DNA from: Comamonas denitrificans | GTDB lineage: Bacteria > Pseudomonadota > Gammaproteobacteria > Burkholderiales > Burkholderiaceae_C | Assembly (NCBI RefSeq): GCF_017368815.1 | Contig: NZ_JAFNME010000009.1 | Location: forward strand, 1-64,000 | Direction: 5' to 3' | DNA: 64,000 nucleotides | Shown here: in pieces, positions 47,511 to 56,978 of the stretch | How the letters are laid out: each line of letters opens with the position of its first letter | Position numbering within the stretch: the stretch's first letter is position 1 | Made by a program: the position numbers and the translations under genes | Notes under the pieces: model-generated | Database searches by the model: none | Told to the model about the DNA's origin: nothing | What the model saw: the letters and a program-made list of their open reading frames with translations, nothing else

Positions 47511-47963
47511 ATGCAAATCATCCTGCTCGAAAAAGTGCTGAACCTGGGTAACCTGGGCGATATCGTCAAGGTCAAGGACGGCTACGCCCGCAACTTCCTG
47601 ATCCCCACTGGCAAAGCCCGCCGCGCTACCGAAGCTGCCAAAGCAGAATTCGACGCCAAACGCGCTGAACTGGAAAAGCAAGCCGCTGAAAAGCTGGCAG
47701 CCGCCCAGGCCGAAGGCGAAAAGCTGAGCGGTCACACCGTCAAGCTGTCGCAAAAAGCCGGTGTCGATGGCCGCCTGTTTGGCTCCGTCACCAACGCCGA
47801 CATCGCTGAAGCACTGACCAAAGCTGGCTTCACTGTGGCCAAAGCACAAGTGCGCATGCCCAACGGCCCGATCAAAACCGTCTCCGCCACTGCTGTGGAC
47901 GTGGCTTTGCACACCGATGTGGTGGTCGAAGTGAACGTGGAAGTGACCGGCGAACAAGCCTAA
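47511..47963 (+). CDS. rplI: 50S ribosomal protein L9
   Basis: A 150-aa two-domain ribosomal protein: [20 protein letters not shown]-terminal domain, long connecting helix rich in Ala/Glu/Lys (about 45-75), and C-terminal domain. Last gene of the operon, followed by a strong terminator. Confidence 0.98.
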   Translation: MQIILLEKVLNLGNLGDIVKVKDGYARNFLIPTGKARRATEAAKAEFDAKRAELEKQAAEKLAAAQAEGEKLSGHTVKLSQKAGVDGRLFGSVTNADIAEALTKAGFTVAKAQVRMPNGPIKTVSATAVDVALHTDVVVEVNVEVTGEQA

Positions 47964-47984
47964 GCGGCAAACCCTTGCTGCCCC

Positions 47985-48016
47985 AAAAAGCCGCCTTATA
48001 TAAGGCGGCTTTTTTG
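47985..48016. terminator. Strong bidirectional terminator after rplI
   Basis: AAAAAGCCGCCTTA / TAAGGCGGCTTTTTT, a perfect 14-bp palindromic stem with T runs on both strands. It serves the ribosomal operon and the convergent tapT gene. Confidence 0.9.
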
Positions 48017-48026
48017 TGCGCAGCCT

Positions 48027-48647
48027 TCAGCGCGGCGGTGCGCTGCTGGATTGCGCCCCCAGCCAGGCTTGAAACACCGCCTGCAAACCATCCGCCTGGG
48101 CCCCACCCAGCGCGTGCAGCTGCGCCAAGGCGGCCACACTGGCCTCAAAGCTGGACAGCTGGTGCGCCTGCTGCGCTTTGCGAATGCGGTACTGGGAGGC
48201 GGGCAAATCCACCAACGGCAAACGCGGCAAGGCTTGCAGCAGCGGGTTCAGGTAGAGCATCTTGCGGCTTTTGCGCCATGTGCCATCAAGCACGACCAAA
48301 CGCAACTGCTGCAGCTGAGCGGCCTGCACCCACAGCGCAGGCAAGGCCGGGGGCGCGTGCAGTGGCAATTGCGGATCGGGGGCACTGGGTGGGTACAGCA
48401 AAACGCTGCGCTTATCGGCGGCAGCCAACCACTGCGCCAGCTGGGCCGGGGCAAAGCACTCCCCCACTTCGAGTCGGCTGCCTGGCAGGCACAAATGCAG
48501 CAGCCGGGCGGTGTTTTTGGCGTGACCATGCTCCAAGGGGTGCTGCAAGATCAGCAACTCAACACCACAAGCCACCGGCTGCACCAAGGGACAAAAGCAA
48601 TGGCTGCAGGGACGCAGGCAGCGGGGGCAATTAAAACGTTTTTTCAT
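48027..48647 (-). CDS. tapT: DTW-domain tRNA-uridine aminocarboxypropyltransferase
   Basis: A 206-aa enzyme with an N-terminal cysteine cluster (CPRCLRPCSHCFCP) and the DTW-family motif LVVLDGTWRKSRKM. The family places acp3U at tRNA position 47 using SAM (known for E. coli TapT/YfiP). YPPSAPDP-like and RIRKAQ segments fit. Its start codon lies at the edge of an AATAGCT-type repeat (48646-48703). Confidence 0.88.
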   Translation of the reverse strand: MKKRFNCPRCLRPCSHCFCPLVQPVACGVELLILQHPLEHGHAKNTARLLHLCLPGSRLEVGECFAPAQLAQWLAAADKRSVLLYPPSAPDPQLPLHAPPALPALWVQAAQLQQLRLVVLDGTWRKSRKMLYLNPLLQALPRLPLVDLPASQYRIRKAQQAHQLSSFEASVAALAQLHALGGAQADGLQAVFQAWLGAQSSSAPPR

Positions 48648-48703
48648 AGCTGTAAGCGCTTGCCATATAAGGGTTAAAGCCTCTTTTAATTCGTATTTAC
48701 AGC
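48646..48703. repeat. AATAGCT-family repeat upstream of tapT
   Basis: CATAGCTGTAAGCGCTTGCC to GTATTTACAG, with arms CTGTAA/TTTACAG. It overlaps the tapT start codon, so a repeat appears to form part of its translation start region. Confidence 0.45.
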
Positions 48704-48793
48704 AGGGCGCACGGCTCGCGCTATGCTTGCACCCTATTTTCCCCGGTTCTCGGGTGACCGATTTCCCTCTTTCTCCCTGACTGCCTTTGCATC

Positions 48794-50590
48794 ATGCCTG
48801 TGATTACCGCCCAGTTGGACATGGCCCAGCCCTTACACCCCGGCTGTGCCCGCTTGCAAGCCCAATTTGGCCCACCCGCCCAGGTATGGGTGGCCCATAC
48901 CGCCGACGAGTTGCTGAGCGTATTGGCCCAGGTGGAGGCTGCCGCCCGGGCCGGTGCCTGGTGCCTGGGGGCCGTTGCCTACGAGGCTGCCGCCGCCTTG
49001 GAAGCCGATTTGCCCACCCAGCCCGCCAACACCGCGCTGGCCTGGTTTGCCCAGTTTGCCGCCCCGGTGCCGCAGACGGCCAGCGCTGAGGCCTCCGCCT
49101 GGGCCACCCCCTTGCACTGGAATGCCGGACAGACATCCACGGCATTTGCCGCCACCTTGGCGCAAATTCATGCTGATATTGCGGCGGGGCGCTATTACCA
49201 GCTCAACCTCACCCAGACGTACCACGGCACCAGCCCCCACACCATCGACCGCCACGCCTTGTTTGCCGCGCTGCAGCAGGCGCAGCCGGGCGGCTTCAGC
49301 ATTTTTTTGGACATGGGGCAGGAGGCGCTGCTGTCGGTTTCCCCCGAATTATTTTTTGACTGGCACCAGCCCGCCCAGGGCAGCGGCAGCATTCTCACCC
49401 GCCCCATGAAAGGCACCGCCGCCCGGGGCACCACCCCGGCACACGACGCGGCCCAGGCCGAGCACCTGCGCAGCAGCGCCAAAGAGCGGGCCGAGAACGT
49501 GATGATTGTCGATTTGCTGCGCAACGACCTGGGCCGCATCGCGCAAATCGGCAGCGTCAGCGTGCCTGCGCTGTTTGAGCTGCAGGCGTTGCCCAGCGTC
49601 TGGCAAATGACTTCGGATGTGCGGGCCCAACTGCCCCAGGGCACCGCGTTGAAAACGATTTTTCAGGCGCTGTTTCCCTGCGGCTCCATCACCGGTGCGC
49701 CCAAGCGCAGCAGCATGGCCGCCATTGCCGCGCTGGAGAGCGAAGCGCGCGGCTGGTATTGCGGCGCTGCAGGCGTGGTGCGCAGCGACGGCGCGGGTGG
49801 CGTGCGCGCCACCTTCAACGTGCCCATTCGCACGCTGGTGGTGCAAGGTGCCAGCACCGTGCGCTGCGGCATTGGCAGCGGCATCACCGCCGATGCCCAC
49901 GCCGCCAGCGAATGGCGCGAATGGGCCGCCAAACGGGCATTTTTTGAAAGGGTGAGCATGCCATTTGCCATTTTGGAAACCCTGGCTTTGGATGGCGGCC
50001 AGCTGCGCCACCAGGACTTGCACCTGGAGCGCATGGCCAGCGCTGCAGCGCATTTTGCCTATCCCTGGGATGGGCACGCCGCCCACAGCGCCCTGGCCCA
50101 ACTGGCCCAACAACACCCCCACGGGCTATGGCGCTGCCGCCTGCAACTGCACGCCAATGGGCAGGTAGAGGCGCAGGCCTTTGCCTGCCCGCCCGCGCCA
50201 GCGCACATCACCTTGCAGTGGGCCAGCGCAGCTTTGGCGCAAGCGCACAGCGAATTTGTACGCTTTAAAACCACCCGCCGCGCCCATTACGAGGCGCTGG
50301 CCCCGGCCGCCGACAGCGGCATTTTTGACAGCGTGCTCTTTAACGAAGCGGGCGAAATCACCGAATGCACGCGCGGCAACATCGCCGCCCAACTGGCCGA
50401 TGGCCGCTGGGTCACGCCGCCCCTGGCCTGCGGCCTGCTCCCCGGCATTGGCCGCGCTGTGGCGCTGCAGCAAGGGCGGGTGGTGGAGGCAGTGATTCGG
50501 CTGGAGGATGCACCCCAGGTGCGGGCCTGGGCTTTTATCAACAGCCTGCGCGGCTGGATCCCGGCGCAGCTATCAAAACCGCACCCCTAG
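48794..50590 (+). CDS. pabBC: Aminodeoxychorismate synthase I fused to aminodeoxychorismate lyase
   Basis: A 598-aa bifunctional fusion for p-aminobenzoate (folate) synthesis. Residues about 1-385 are a PabB chorismate-binding domain (RYYQLNLTQTYHG, RPMKGTAARGTTPAHD, CGSITGAPKRSSM, GIGSGITADA). Residues about 395-598 are a class IV aminotransferase-fold PabC with the PLP lysine in FVRFKTTRR near 490 and ECTRGNIAAQ. The 3' end overlaps the convergent TonB receptor gene by 18 bases. Confidence 0.9.
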   Translation: MPVITAQLDMAQPLHPGCARLQAQFGPPAQVWVAHTADELLSVLAQVEAAARAGAWCLGAVAYEAAAALEADLPTQPANTALAWFAQFAAPVPQTASAEASAWATPLHWNAGQTSTAFAATLAQIHADIAAGRYYQLNLTQTYHGTSPHTIDRHALFAALQQAQPGGFSIFLDMGQEALLSVSPELFFDWHQPAQGSGSILTRPMKGTAARGTTPAHDAAQAEHLRSSAKERAENVMIVDLLRNDLGRIAQIGSVSVPALFELQALPSVWQMTSDVRAQLPQGTALKTIFQALFPCGSITGAPKRSSMAAIAALESEARGWYCGAAGVVRSDGAGGVRATFNVPIRTLVVQGASTVRCGIGSGITADAHAASEWREWAAKRAFFERVSMPFAILETLALDGGQLRHQDLHLERMASAAAHFAYPWDGHAAHSALAQLAQQHPHGLWRCRLQLHANGQVEAQAFACPPAPAHITLQWASAALAQAHSEFVRFKTTRRAHYEALAPAADSGIFDSVLFNEAGEITECTRGNIAAQLADGRWVTPPLACGLLPGIGRAVALQQGRVVEAVIRLEDAPQVRAWAFINSLRGWIPAQLSKPHP

Positions 50591-52948
50591 CCGCAGGTAG
50601 TACGCCGCTCCGTTAAAACCAAAGGGCGCGTACTGGGAATAAGCAATGGGTTTGCCAACGCCAATAATGGGGTCGGTGGTCTGACCCCACTGGCTTGGCC
50701 GGGTATTGAGCAGATTGGTGCCGCCCACGGTCAGCGTGGTGTTTTTGCTCAGGCGGTAGCTCAGCTGGGCATCCAGCGTCCACTGGGCGGCAAAGCCCAC
50801 CTTGTCGCTCCCGTAGGTGCTGGCGTAGCTGCCGAAGTAATTGAGGTTGAAGGTCAGGTCGTACTGCGCGGTGCTGTAGCGGCTCCACAGCTTGGCGCTG
50901 TGCCTGGGCTGGCCCGCTTCCAGGGTGACGCGCGCGTATGGGTCCAGCACCAGATCGGTCATATCCACCCCCAGCACCGAAGGGGCTGCGTTCACGCCGG
51001 TAATGCGGGTGGCCGCGTAGCTGTAGGCTGCCCGCAGATGCCAGCGCCGACCAGGGGCCAGGTCGTGCTGGTAGTCCAGGCGCAGATCGACACCGTGGGT
51101 GCGAGTGCGTACGGCGTTGGTGAAGTAAGTGGCACCCTCCACCCCGTACTGCTGCAAGATCGCCTGGGCTTGGGGGCTGAGCTGCGCCAGGCTCGATTTG
51201 GCAATGTAGCTGGTGGGCATGATGCGATCGTCAATCTCGGTGACAAAGCCATCCATGCTGGCCGTCAGCTGCGGGCTGGGTTGCCAGACCGTGCCGAAGG
51301 TGAGGTGCTGGGATTTTTCCGGCTTTAAATCCTGGGCCCCCAGAGCGCGGGCCACCGGGTGGCTAACCCCGTAGTGGCCGTACTGCAAGAGGGCGCTGCC
51401 ATCAAGCACCGTCGAGGTGGAGGTGAAGCCGGTCTGGGTCAGCGAAGGGGCGCGAAACCCGGTACTCAAGCCACCGCGCAGCAGCCATTGGGGCGTGGGC
51501 TGATAGCGCACGGCCAGTTTGCCATTCAAGGTAGGGCCAAAGTCGCTGTAATGCTCGGCCCGCAGGGCACCCAACACAGTCCACTGAGGGTGCAGGGCGT
51601 ACTTGGCATCCAGGTACACAGCATGGCTGTCGCGCTGGGCGTGGGTGGCGTTGTCCGGGCTGAAGCCACCAAACCCCTGGGCCCCGGCGTACCAGGGTGA
51701 ATCGGGCCCCAGGGTGTACGAGGCGGGCTCGCCCGCACGGATGCGGTAATCGGCACGGCGGTATTCGTAGCCCCCCGCCAGGCTGTGTGGGCCGAAGTTG
51801 TGCTGCACATCGGCGTTGAGGGTGTGCTGAACAAACGCCGTGCTGCCACTGTCAAACCGAGTGGGCGAGTCAGCGCCCAAAGAGCGGTTGAGCGAGTTGC
51901 GTACAAAAAACCGGTAGTCGTTCATGCCTGCGGTGTAGGCCAAGCTCCAAGGGCTGCCGCTGGCCAAAATGCCTTTGACCCCGAAGGAAGCGGACAAATC
52001 CGTAATGCGCGGCGCAATCTGCGGCAAAAAGCCCTGGGGGTAGATGCTGGGCAGATTTTTATCGCTGTCGGCATTACGGAAAAACGCTCCGGCCCTGCTG
52101 TGGCGGCGGCTCAGATGGCCATGGCTGAACAGTGTGGTGTCGCCCTGCGGCAACTCGGCGTTCCAGGCCAGTTGGCCGTCTTGGGTATCGGCATCGCCAA
52201 AGTGCAGTCGGGTCTGCCCATCCGCATCAGGCCGGGCCCGGTTGCTGCTGCCCCGGTCGCGCAGCTCGGCAGTGATATTGAAAAAACCATCGCTCGCCAA
52301 GGCCGTGCTGTGAAACAGGCTGGCCTGGCGCTGAATGCCATCGCCCTGGGTGGTGCGGCCCCAGCCCAGCAGCGCCTGGTTGGTCTGGCCATAGCCTTTG
52401 AGCACGATGTTGATGATGCCGGCAATCGCATCCGAGCCGTATTGCGCTGCCGCGCCATCGCGCAGCACTTCCACCCGCTCCACCGCCAGCAGGGGGATGG
52501 TGTTCAAGTCCACGCTGGAGCTGCCCCGGCCAATCGTGCTGTTGGTGTGCAGCAGCGAGCTTTGGTGCAACCGCTTGCCATTGACCAGCACCAGCACCTG
52601 GTCGGGGCTGAGGGAGCGCAGGGTAAACGGCGGGGCATGGTCAGTGCCATCCGCAATCGAGGGGCGGGGGTGGTTGAATCCGGGCACCAAAGCGGCCAGG
52701 GCGTAGGCCAGGCCCATTTCGCCCACCGACAGCAATTGCTCGGTGGTGTACACATCGGTGGGCACGATGGCGTGCAGGGCGGTATGCGCCCCATCGCGCG
52801 TGCCAACATCCGCTTGCAGGGGCACTTGAACACGCACCAGCTCCTCCAGCGGCAGGTCGTACAGGGTCTGGCCAGCGACAACGGGCTCGGCCTGGGCCCT
52901 AGGCAGGCCCAGTACAACCAGCGACAGGAGGCACAAAAATAGCTTCAT
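50573..52948 (-). CDS. TonB-dependent outer-membrane receptor of signalling operon 2
   Basis: A 791-aa receptor: signal peptide ending near RAQAEP, plug domain (VLVLVNGKRLHQSS, VERVEVLRDGAAAQYGSDAIAGIINIV), and a barrel ending YYLRLGVRF. It resembles siderophore or vitamin receptors but the ligand is unknown. Its ATG overlaps the stop of a YfiR-like gene (ATGA), making it the last gene of an operon with that gene and a membrane diguanylate cyclase. The set mirrors the one at 22-29 kb with reversed gene order. Confidence 0.88.
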   Translation of the reverse strand: MKLFLCLLSLVVLGLPRAQAEPVVAGQTLYDLPLEELVRVQVPLQADVGTRDGAHTALHAIVPTDVYTTEQLLSVGEMGLAYALAALVPGFNHPRPSIADGTDHAPPFTLRSLSPDQVLVLVNGKRLHQSSLLHTNSTIGRGSSSVDLNTIPLLAVERVEVLRDGAAAQYGSDAIAGIINIVLKGYGQTNQALLGWGRTTQGDGIQRQASLFHSTALASDGFFNITAELRDRGSSNRARPDADGQTRLHFGDADTQDGQLAWNAELPQGDTTLFSHGHLSRRHSRAGAFFRNADSDKNLPSIYPQGFLPQIAPRITDLSASFGVKGILASGSPWSLAYTAGMNDYRFFVRNSLNRSLGADSPTRFDSGSTAFVQHTLNADVQHNFGPHSLAGGYEYRRADYRIRAGEPASYTLGPDSPWYAGAQGFGGFSPDNATHAQRDSHAVYLDAKYALHPQWTVLGALRAEHYSDFGPTLNGKLAVRYQPTPQWLLRGGLSTGFRAPSLTQTGFTSTSTVLDGSALLQYGHYGVSHPVARALGAQDLKPEKSQHLTFGTVWQPSPQLTASMDGFVTEIDDRIMPTSYIAKSSLAQLSPQAQAILQQYGVEGATYFTNAVRTRTHGVDLRLDYQHDLAPGRRWHLRAAYSYAATRITGVNAAPSVLGVDMTDLVLDPYARVTLEAGQPRHSAKLWSRYSTAQYDLTFNLNYFGSYASTYGSDKVGFAAQWTLDAQLSYRLSKNTTLTVGGTNLLNTRPSQWGQTTDPIIGVGKPIAYSQYAPFGFNGAAYYLRLGVRF

Positions 52949-53502
52949 GGCGAATCTTTTCGAAGCACCGTTGCAATCGACAACAACGGGGCAGCAATGC
53001 GCAGTCCGGAGGCCAGGGCCGCGTCGTAATTAATTTTGATCTGGACGTTCTGCGCCACCCGGGTCATTTGGATGATGCCACCTTGCTCGGCAAAGCCTTT
53101 GGCATCGCTGACCGTCAAGATGTGGGCACGGTGCGCGTAGGCGATGGCCGCCTGACGCTCAGCGACCGTGGGCAGGGCGATAAACAGCAGATCGGGCGGT
53201 TGTGGGCCCAGTGCGGCCACACTGTCGGCCTGGGTAATGCGCACGGGCCGCCCATGGATAAGCTTGTCGGCATACAGCGCCTGCAGCTGCTGGCCAAAGG
53301 GATTGGGGCCGACGACAGCCATCTCAAAAACCTCGCGCTGCGACCCTTCGAGCCATTGCACGTAACTGGCAAAACGCCCCAAAAAGACGGCTTGCAGCTG
53401 CAGCTGCGCTTCGTTGGCATAGGCTGCAGGGCTGGCACTGCACAGGCACATTGCCAACAGCACGCCGTGCCACCAGCGCCGCAGCGTGGCCAGGCCGAGC
53501 AC
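52945..53502 (-). CDS. YfiR-like periplasmic regulator (DUF4154), operon 2
   Basis: A 185-aa secreted protein, signal peptide ending near AYANEA. The core is LQAVFLGRFASYVQWL, MAVVGPNPFGQQL, LLFIALP and LTVSDAKGFAEQGGIIQM. Unlike the paralog at 24.2 kb it lacks the cysteines at the C-I-L-G and V-C-D positions, so disulfide-based redox control is unlikely. Start is GTG at 53502, sharing its G with the TAG stop of the cyclase gene. It probably restrains that cyclase. Confidence 0.87.
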   Translation of the reverse strand: MLGLATLRRWWHGVLLAMCLCSASPAAYANEAQLQLQAVFLGRFASYVQWLEGSQREVFEMAVVGPNPFGQQLQALYADKLIHGRPVRITQADSVAALGPQPPDLLFIALPTVAERQAAIAYAHRAHILTVSDAKGFAEQGGIIQMTRVAQNVQIKINYDAALASGLRIAAPLLSIATVLRKDSP

Positions 53503-54740
53503 TAGGCGGCCCCCTCGGTATGGGCAACTACCCGATTACGCCCCGCTTGCTTGGCGCAATAGAGGGCTTGATCAGCCGCTTCAACCAACTGCATCATGGC
53601 TTCAGGGGTGGTGATGCTGGCTTGTACTCCCAGGCTAACGGTAACGCGCAGGGTGGCCCCCTGGGGGGTGGTAAATACCTGCTCGGCAACTACCGTGCGG
53701 ATGCGCTCGGCCACTTGCACCGCCGTGGGCACATCGGTATCGGCGCAAAGCACCAAAAACTCCTCCCCGCCAAAACGGGCCGCAATGTCGTCAGTGCGAA
53801 TGCTGGCCTGCAGCCGGTGGGCCACTTGCTGCAAGATCAAGTCGCCCACCGGGTGACCATAGGTGTCATTGACCAGCTTGAAGTGGTCCACATCCAGCAA
53901 GATCACGCCCAGCGGGGTTTGGTTGCGCTCGGACTGGGCGGCCAAGGTCTGCATGGTTTCAAGCGCAAAGCGGCGGTTGGCCAGGCCCGTCAAAGGGTCG
54001 GTGGTGGCCAGGTGGCTAAGCTTTTCATCGCGCACGCGCACCTCGCGCAGCATGGCGTTAAAGCCCTGGTAAAGCTCGCCAAATTCGTCGGTACGGTCGG
54101 TGTGCAGCGTGGTGCTGTAGTCCTTGCTGCTGCCGATGTGGCGCATGCCCTGCACCAGTTGCGTAATGGGTTGGGTGAAAATCAATTGCAAGCGCCAGGA
54201 CAGCAGCAGCAGGCCGGCAAAAATCAACACGGTCACACCGATTTGCAGCACCATGTATCGCCGCATCTTGGTGTACATGGCCTGGTTATCGGACAGCACG
54301 GCCAAACGACCAACGGGACTGCCCTCTAACTCAATGGGGTAGATGACGTAGTGAAACTCCCGATCCATGTGCTGCTGCAGGGCCGAGGGCTGCAGCAGCA
54401 GTTTGTGCCAGCGCGTGGCACGGTCGGCCGAGATGCTGGCCGCCTGGTACTGGGCCAGCACGCTGCCGCGCTCATCCAGCGCCACGGCGTACTGAATGTG
54501 GGGGTCGGCCTGCAAGGAGTGCAAGATTTTCTGGGCGCTGTGGCCATCGCGAAAGGCCAGGGCAGCGCGCATGTTTTCGCTGGTCACGGCCGCCACCTGG
54601 CGCAAAGTGCGCAGCGAGGCCTGTTGCTCGGCAACAAAGGTGGTGTACAGCGCCACGGCCGAGGAGATGAGCAACCCTACCCCCAAACTGACGCCCAGCA
54701 GCACCAGAAGTTTGTAGCGGATGGAGAGTCGGTTGAACAT
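53502..54740 (-). CDS. Membrane diguanylate cyclase, YfiN-like (CHASE8-HAMP-GGDEF)
   Basis: A 412-aa inner-membrane protein. TM1 about 10-32, CHASE8-like periplasmic region with VTSENMRAALAFRDGHSAQK, TM2 about 165-185, HAMP, and GGDEF domain with DPLTGLANRR and intact GGEEF near 323-327. The I-site RTDD precedes it. It should synthesise c-di-GMP, with inhibition by the neighbouring YfiR-like protein, as in the Pseudomonas YfiBNR system. Start at 54740 (MFNRLSIRYKLL) was preferred over an ATG 57 bases upstream. Confidence 0.9.
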   Translation of the reverse strand: MFNRLSIRYKLLVLLGVSLGVGLLISSAVALYTTFVAEQQASLRTLRQVAAVTSENMRAALAFRDGHSAQKILHSLQADPHIQYAVALDERGSVLAQYQAASISADRATRWHKLLLQPSALQQHMDREFHYVIYPIELEGSPVGRLAVLSDNQAMYTKMRRYMVLQIGVTVLIFAGLLLLSWRLQLIFTQPITQLVQGMRHIGSSKDYSTTLHTDRTDEFGELYQGFNAMLREVRVRDEKLSHLATTDPLTGLANRRFALETMQTLAAQSERNQTPLGVILLDVDHFKLVNDTYGHPVGDLILQQVAHRLQASIRTDDIAARFGGEEFLVLCADTDVPTAVQVAERIRTVVAEQVFTTPQGATLRVTVSLGVQASITTPEAMMQLVEAADQALYCAKQAGRNRVVAHTEGAA

Positions 54741-54857
54741 CAGGTGGGACGATGCCGCCAAGTTGTTTCTAAATGCTGCACTATAGCGAAGCGGCAAGAC
54801 AAAAAATCAGGGATGAACCAGAAACCCTCACTGCTGCTGCGCCGGACGGGTGAACGC

Positions 54858-55706
54858 TTAAAACTCCAGGTTGTCAATCAAGCGCGTGCTGCCCAGCCGG
54901 GCTGCGCCCAGGGCGACCAGCGGGGTGTCGGCCAGTTGCTCTGCGGCTGGGCTTTGCAGGCTGTCGCGCAGGCGCACCGTCAGGTAGTCGGTCTGCCAGC
55001 CCAGGGCATTGAGGGCTTGGGTGGTTTGCGCCTCCAGCACCGGCAGGGGCTGCTGGCCTTGGCGGGCCGCTTGCGCCAGGCTGTGCAGGGCGGCGGACAG
55101 GGCGCGGGCTTGCTCCAGCTGCTCGGCGCTTAAGTAGCCGTTGCGTGAACTCAGGGCTAAACCGCCTTCAGCGCGGGCGATTTCGGCCCCGACGATGGTG
55201 ATCGGCAACGCCAGCTGCTGCACCATGCGTTCAATGACCAGGCGCTGCTGGTAGTCCTTTTTGCCAAACACCGCCGTGCCGCCGCCGGTGGTGCCAAACA
55301 CGGCATTAAACAGTTTGAGCACCACGGTGCAGACCCCGGTGAAAAAGCCAGGGCGAAAGTGCCCTTCCAAAATGTCGGCCAGCGCCGGGTCGGGGTGGAC
55401 GGTGAACGTCTGCGGCTGGGGGTACAGATCGCTTTCTTTGGGGGCGAAAACGATGTCGCAGCCTTGGGCCTCTAATTGCGCACAATCGGCCTGCAGCGTG
55501 CGTGGGTAGCTATCAAAATCTTCATGCGGTAAAAACTGCAGGCGATTGACAAAGATGCTGGCCACCAGCACTTCGCCCAAGGGTTTGGCTTGGCGCACCA
55601 GGGCCATGTGCCCCGCGTGCAAATTGCCCATGGTGGGCACAAAGGCGGGGCGGCCACGCCCAGCCAGGGCGCTGCGCAGATCGGCAATGGTATGAACGAC
55701 TTGCAT
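54858..55706 (-). CDS. panC: Pantothenate synthetase
   Basis: A 282-aa ATP-dependent ligase joining pantoate and beta-alanine. PTMGNLHAGHMALV (HxGH), FVNRLQF, FGKKDYQQ and the KMSKS-like LSSRNGYL are visible. It is 159 bp downstream of panB on the same strand, separated by a palindromic repeat. panD lies about 4 kb further right. Confidence 0.96.
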   Translation of the reverse strand: MQVVHTIADLRSALAGRGRPAFVPTMGNLHAGHMALVRQAKPLGEVLVASIFVNRLQFLPHEDFDSYPRTLQADCAQLEAQGCDIVFAPKESDLYPQPQTFTVHPDPALADILEGHFRPGFFTGVCTVVLKLFNAVFGTTGGGTAVFGKKDYQQRLVIERMVQQLALPITIVGAEIARAEGGLALSSRNGYLSAEQLEQARALSAALHSLAQAARQGQQPLPVLEAQTTQALNALGWQTDYLTVRLRDSLQSPAAEQLADTPLVALGAARLGSTRLIDNLEF

Positions 55707-55746
55707 GATTCAATGGCAATAAAAAGCGTAAACAAAAAGCTTAAAC

Positions 55747-55829
55747 AATGAGCTTGCCGCGCAGATAAAGAAAGGGTTTCAGCCTTGATGGGCCTTGAAA
55801 CGCTTTATTTCAAAGCGGTAACAGCTATT
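55747..55829. repeat. AATAGCT-family repeat between panB and panC
   Basis: Arms AGCTTGCCGC and GCGGTAACAGCT enclose an imperfect inner hairpin (AAAGGGTTTCA / TGAAACGCTTT). It lies inside the pan operon and may attenuate transcription into panC. Confidence 0.55.
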
Positions 55830-55865
55830 GATAAAGAGTGGATCAAGCGGTGGTCAAGACGTGAT

Positions 55866-56747
55866 TTACCAGGCGTGCAGCGTGTTGTCCGGAAAGCTGC
55901 CGTCCTTTACCGCGCGCACGTAAGCGGCCATGGCCTCTTTGATGCTGCCGGTCTCCTGCATGAAGTTGCGCACAAATTTGGGCATCTTGCCCAGGTTCAT
56001 GCCCAGCATGTCGTGCAGCACCAGCACCTGGCCGGCGGTGCCGTTGCCCGCGCCAATGCCGATGGTGTGGCAGTGCGGCAGCTCCTCGGTGAGGCGGGCC
56101 GACAGCTCGGCCGGCACCATCTCCAGCACCAGCATGGACGCGCCCATGTCTTGCAGCTGCAGCGCATGGCGGCGCAATTGGGCCGCGCCTTCATCGCCCC
56201 GGCCCTGCACGCGGTAGCCGCCCAGGGCATGCACGGTTTGCGGGGTCAGGCCCAGGTGGGCGCACACGGGGATGCCGCGCTCCACCAAAAAACGCACGAT
56301 CGGGGCGGTCCAGCCACCGCCCTCCAGTTTGACCATGTGCGCCCCGGCCTGCATCAGCACCGTGGCGCTGCGCATGGCCTGTTCGGCCGATTCTTGGTAG
56401 CTGCCGTAGGGCAAGTCGGCCACCACCCAGGCGGTACCCTGGGCGCGGCGCAGTCCCCGGGCCACGCTGGCGGTGTGGTAGGCCATCGTCTCCAGGCTCA
56501 CGCCCACGGTGCTGGGCAGGCCCTGGCAGACCATGCCCAGCGAATCGCCCACCAAAATCGTCTCCACCCCGGCCGCATCGGCCACGGCGGCAAAGGTGGC
56601 ATCGTAGGCGGTGAGCATGGTGATTTTTTCCCCGGCCGCACGCAGCTGCGCCAGGCGCGGCAGGCTGATGGGCTTGCGCTGGGGCAAGGGGGAGGCGGGC
56701 GGAATGGTGCCGTAAGGGGTGCCAGCAGCGGCGGTATCAGCGGACAT
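55866..56747 (-). CDS. panB: 3-methyl-2-oxobutanoate hydroxymethyltransferase
   Basis: A 293-aa TIM-barrel enzyme making ketopantoate. [42 protein letters not shown] and [16 protein letters not shown] are conserved blocks. Start at 56747 gives [10 protein letters not shown]; the upstream in-frame extension was rejected. It is the first step of the pantothenate branch, followed by panC. Confidence 0.96.
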   Translation of the reverse strand: MSADTAAAGTPYGTIPPASPLPQRKPISLPRLAQLRAAGEKITMLTAYDATFAAVADAAGVETILVGDSLGMVCQGLPSTVGVSLETMAYHTASVARGLRRAQGTAWVVADLPYGSYQESAEQAMRSATVLMQAGAHMVKLEGGGWTAPIVRFLVERGIPVCAHLGLTPQTVHALGGYRVQGRGDEGAAQLRRHALQLQDMGASMLVLEMVPAELSARLTEELPHCHTIGIGAGNGTAGQVLVLHDMLGMNLGKMPKFVRNFMQETGSIKEAMAAYVRAVKDGSFPDNTLHAW

Positions 56748-56978
56748 GGGAAAGTTCTCTCTTGGAGGGGCTGCAAAAAGAAAAGCCGCAAGTCTATGCC
56801 CATGCACCGCCTTGTGCCAACACGGGTGTGGATTGGCACCTGGCCCAAGCCGTGCTGGGCATTGTCCGCAAGGGCCATACCTTTTTGTAATACCGCTATG
56901 CTTGGCGCCCTTCAAGCCCCCCTTGAAAACCCCCTTTCGAGACAACGCAACGTGGGTTTCCCCATCCACCTACCCTGT

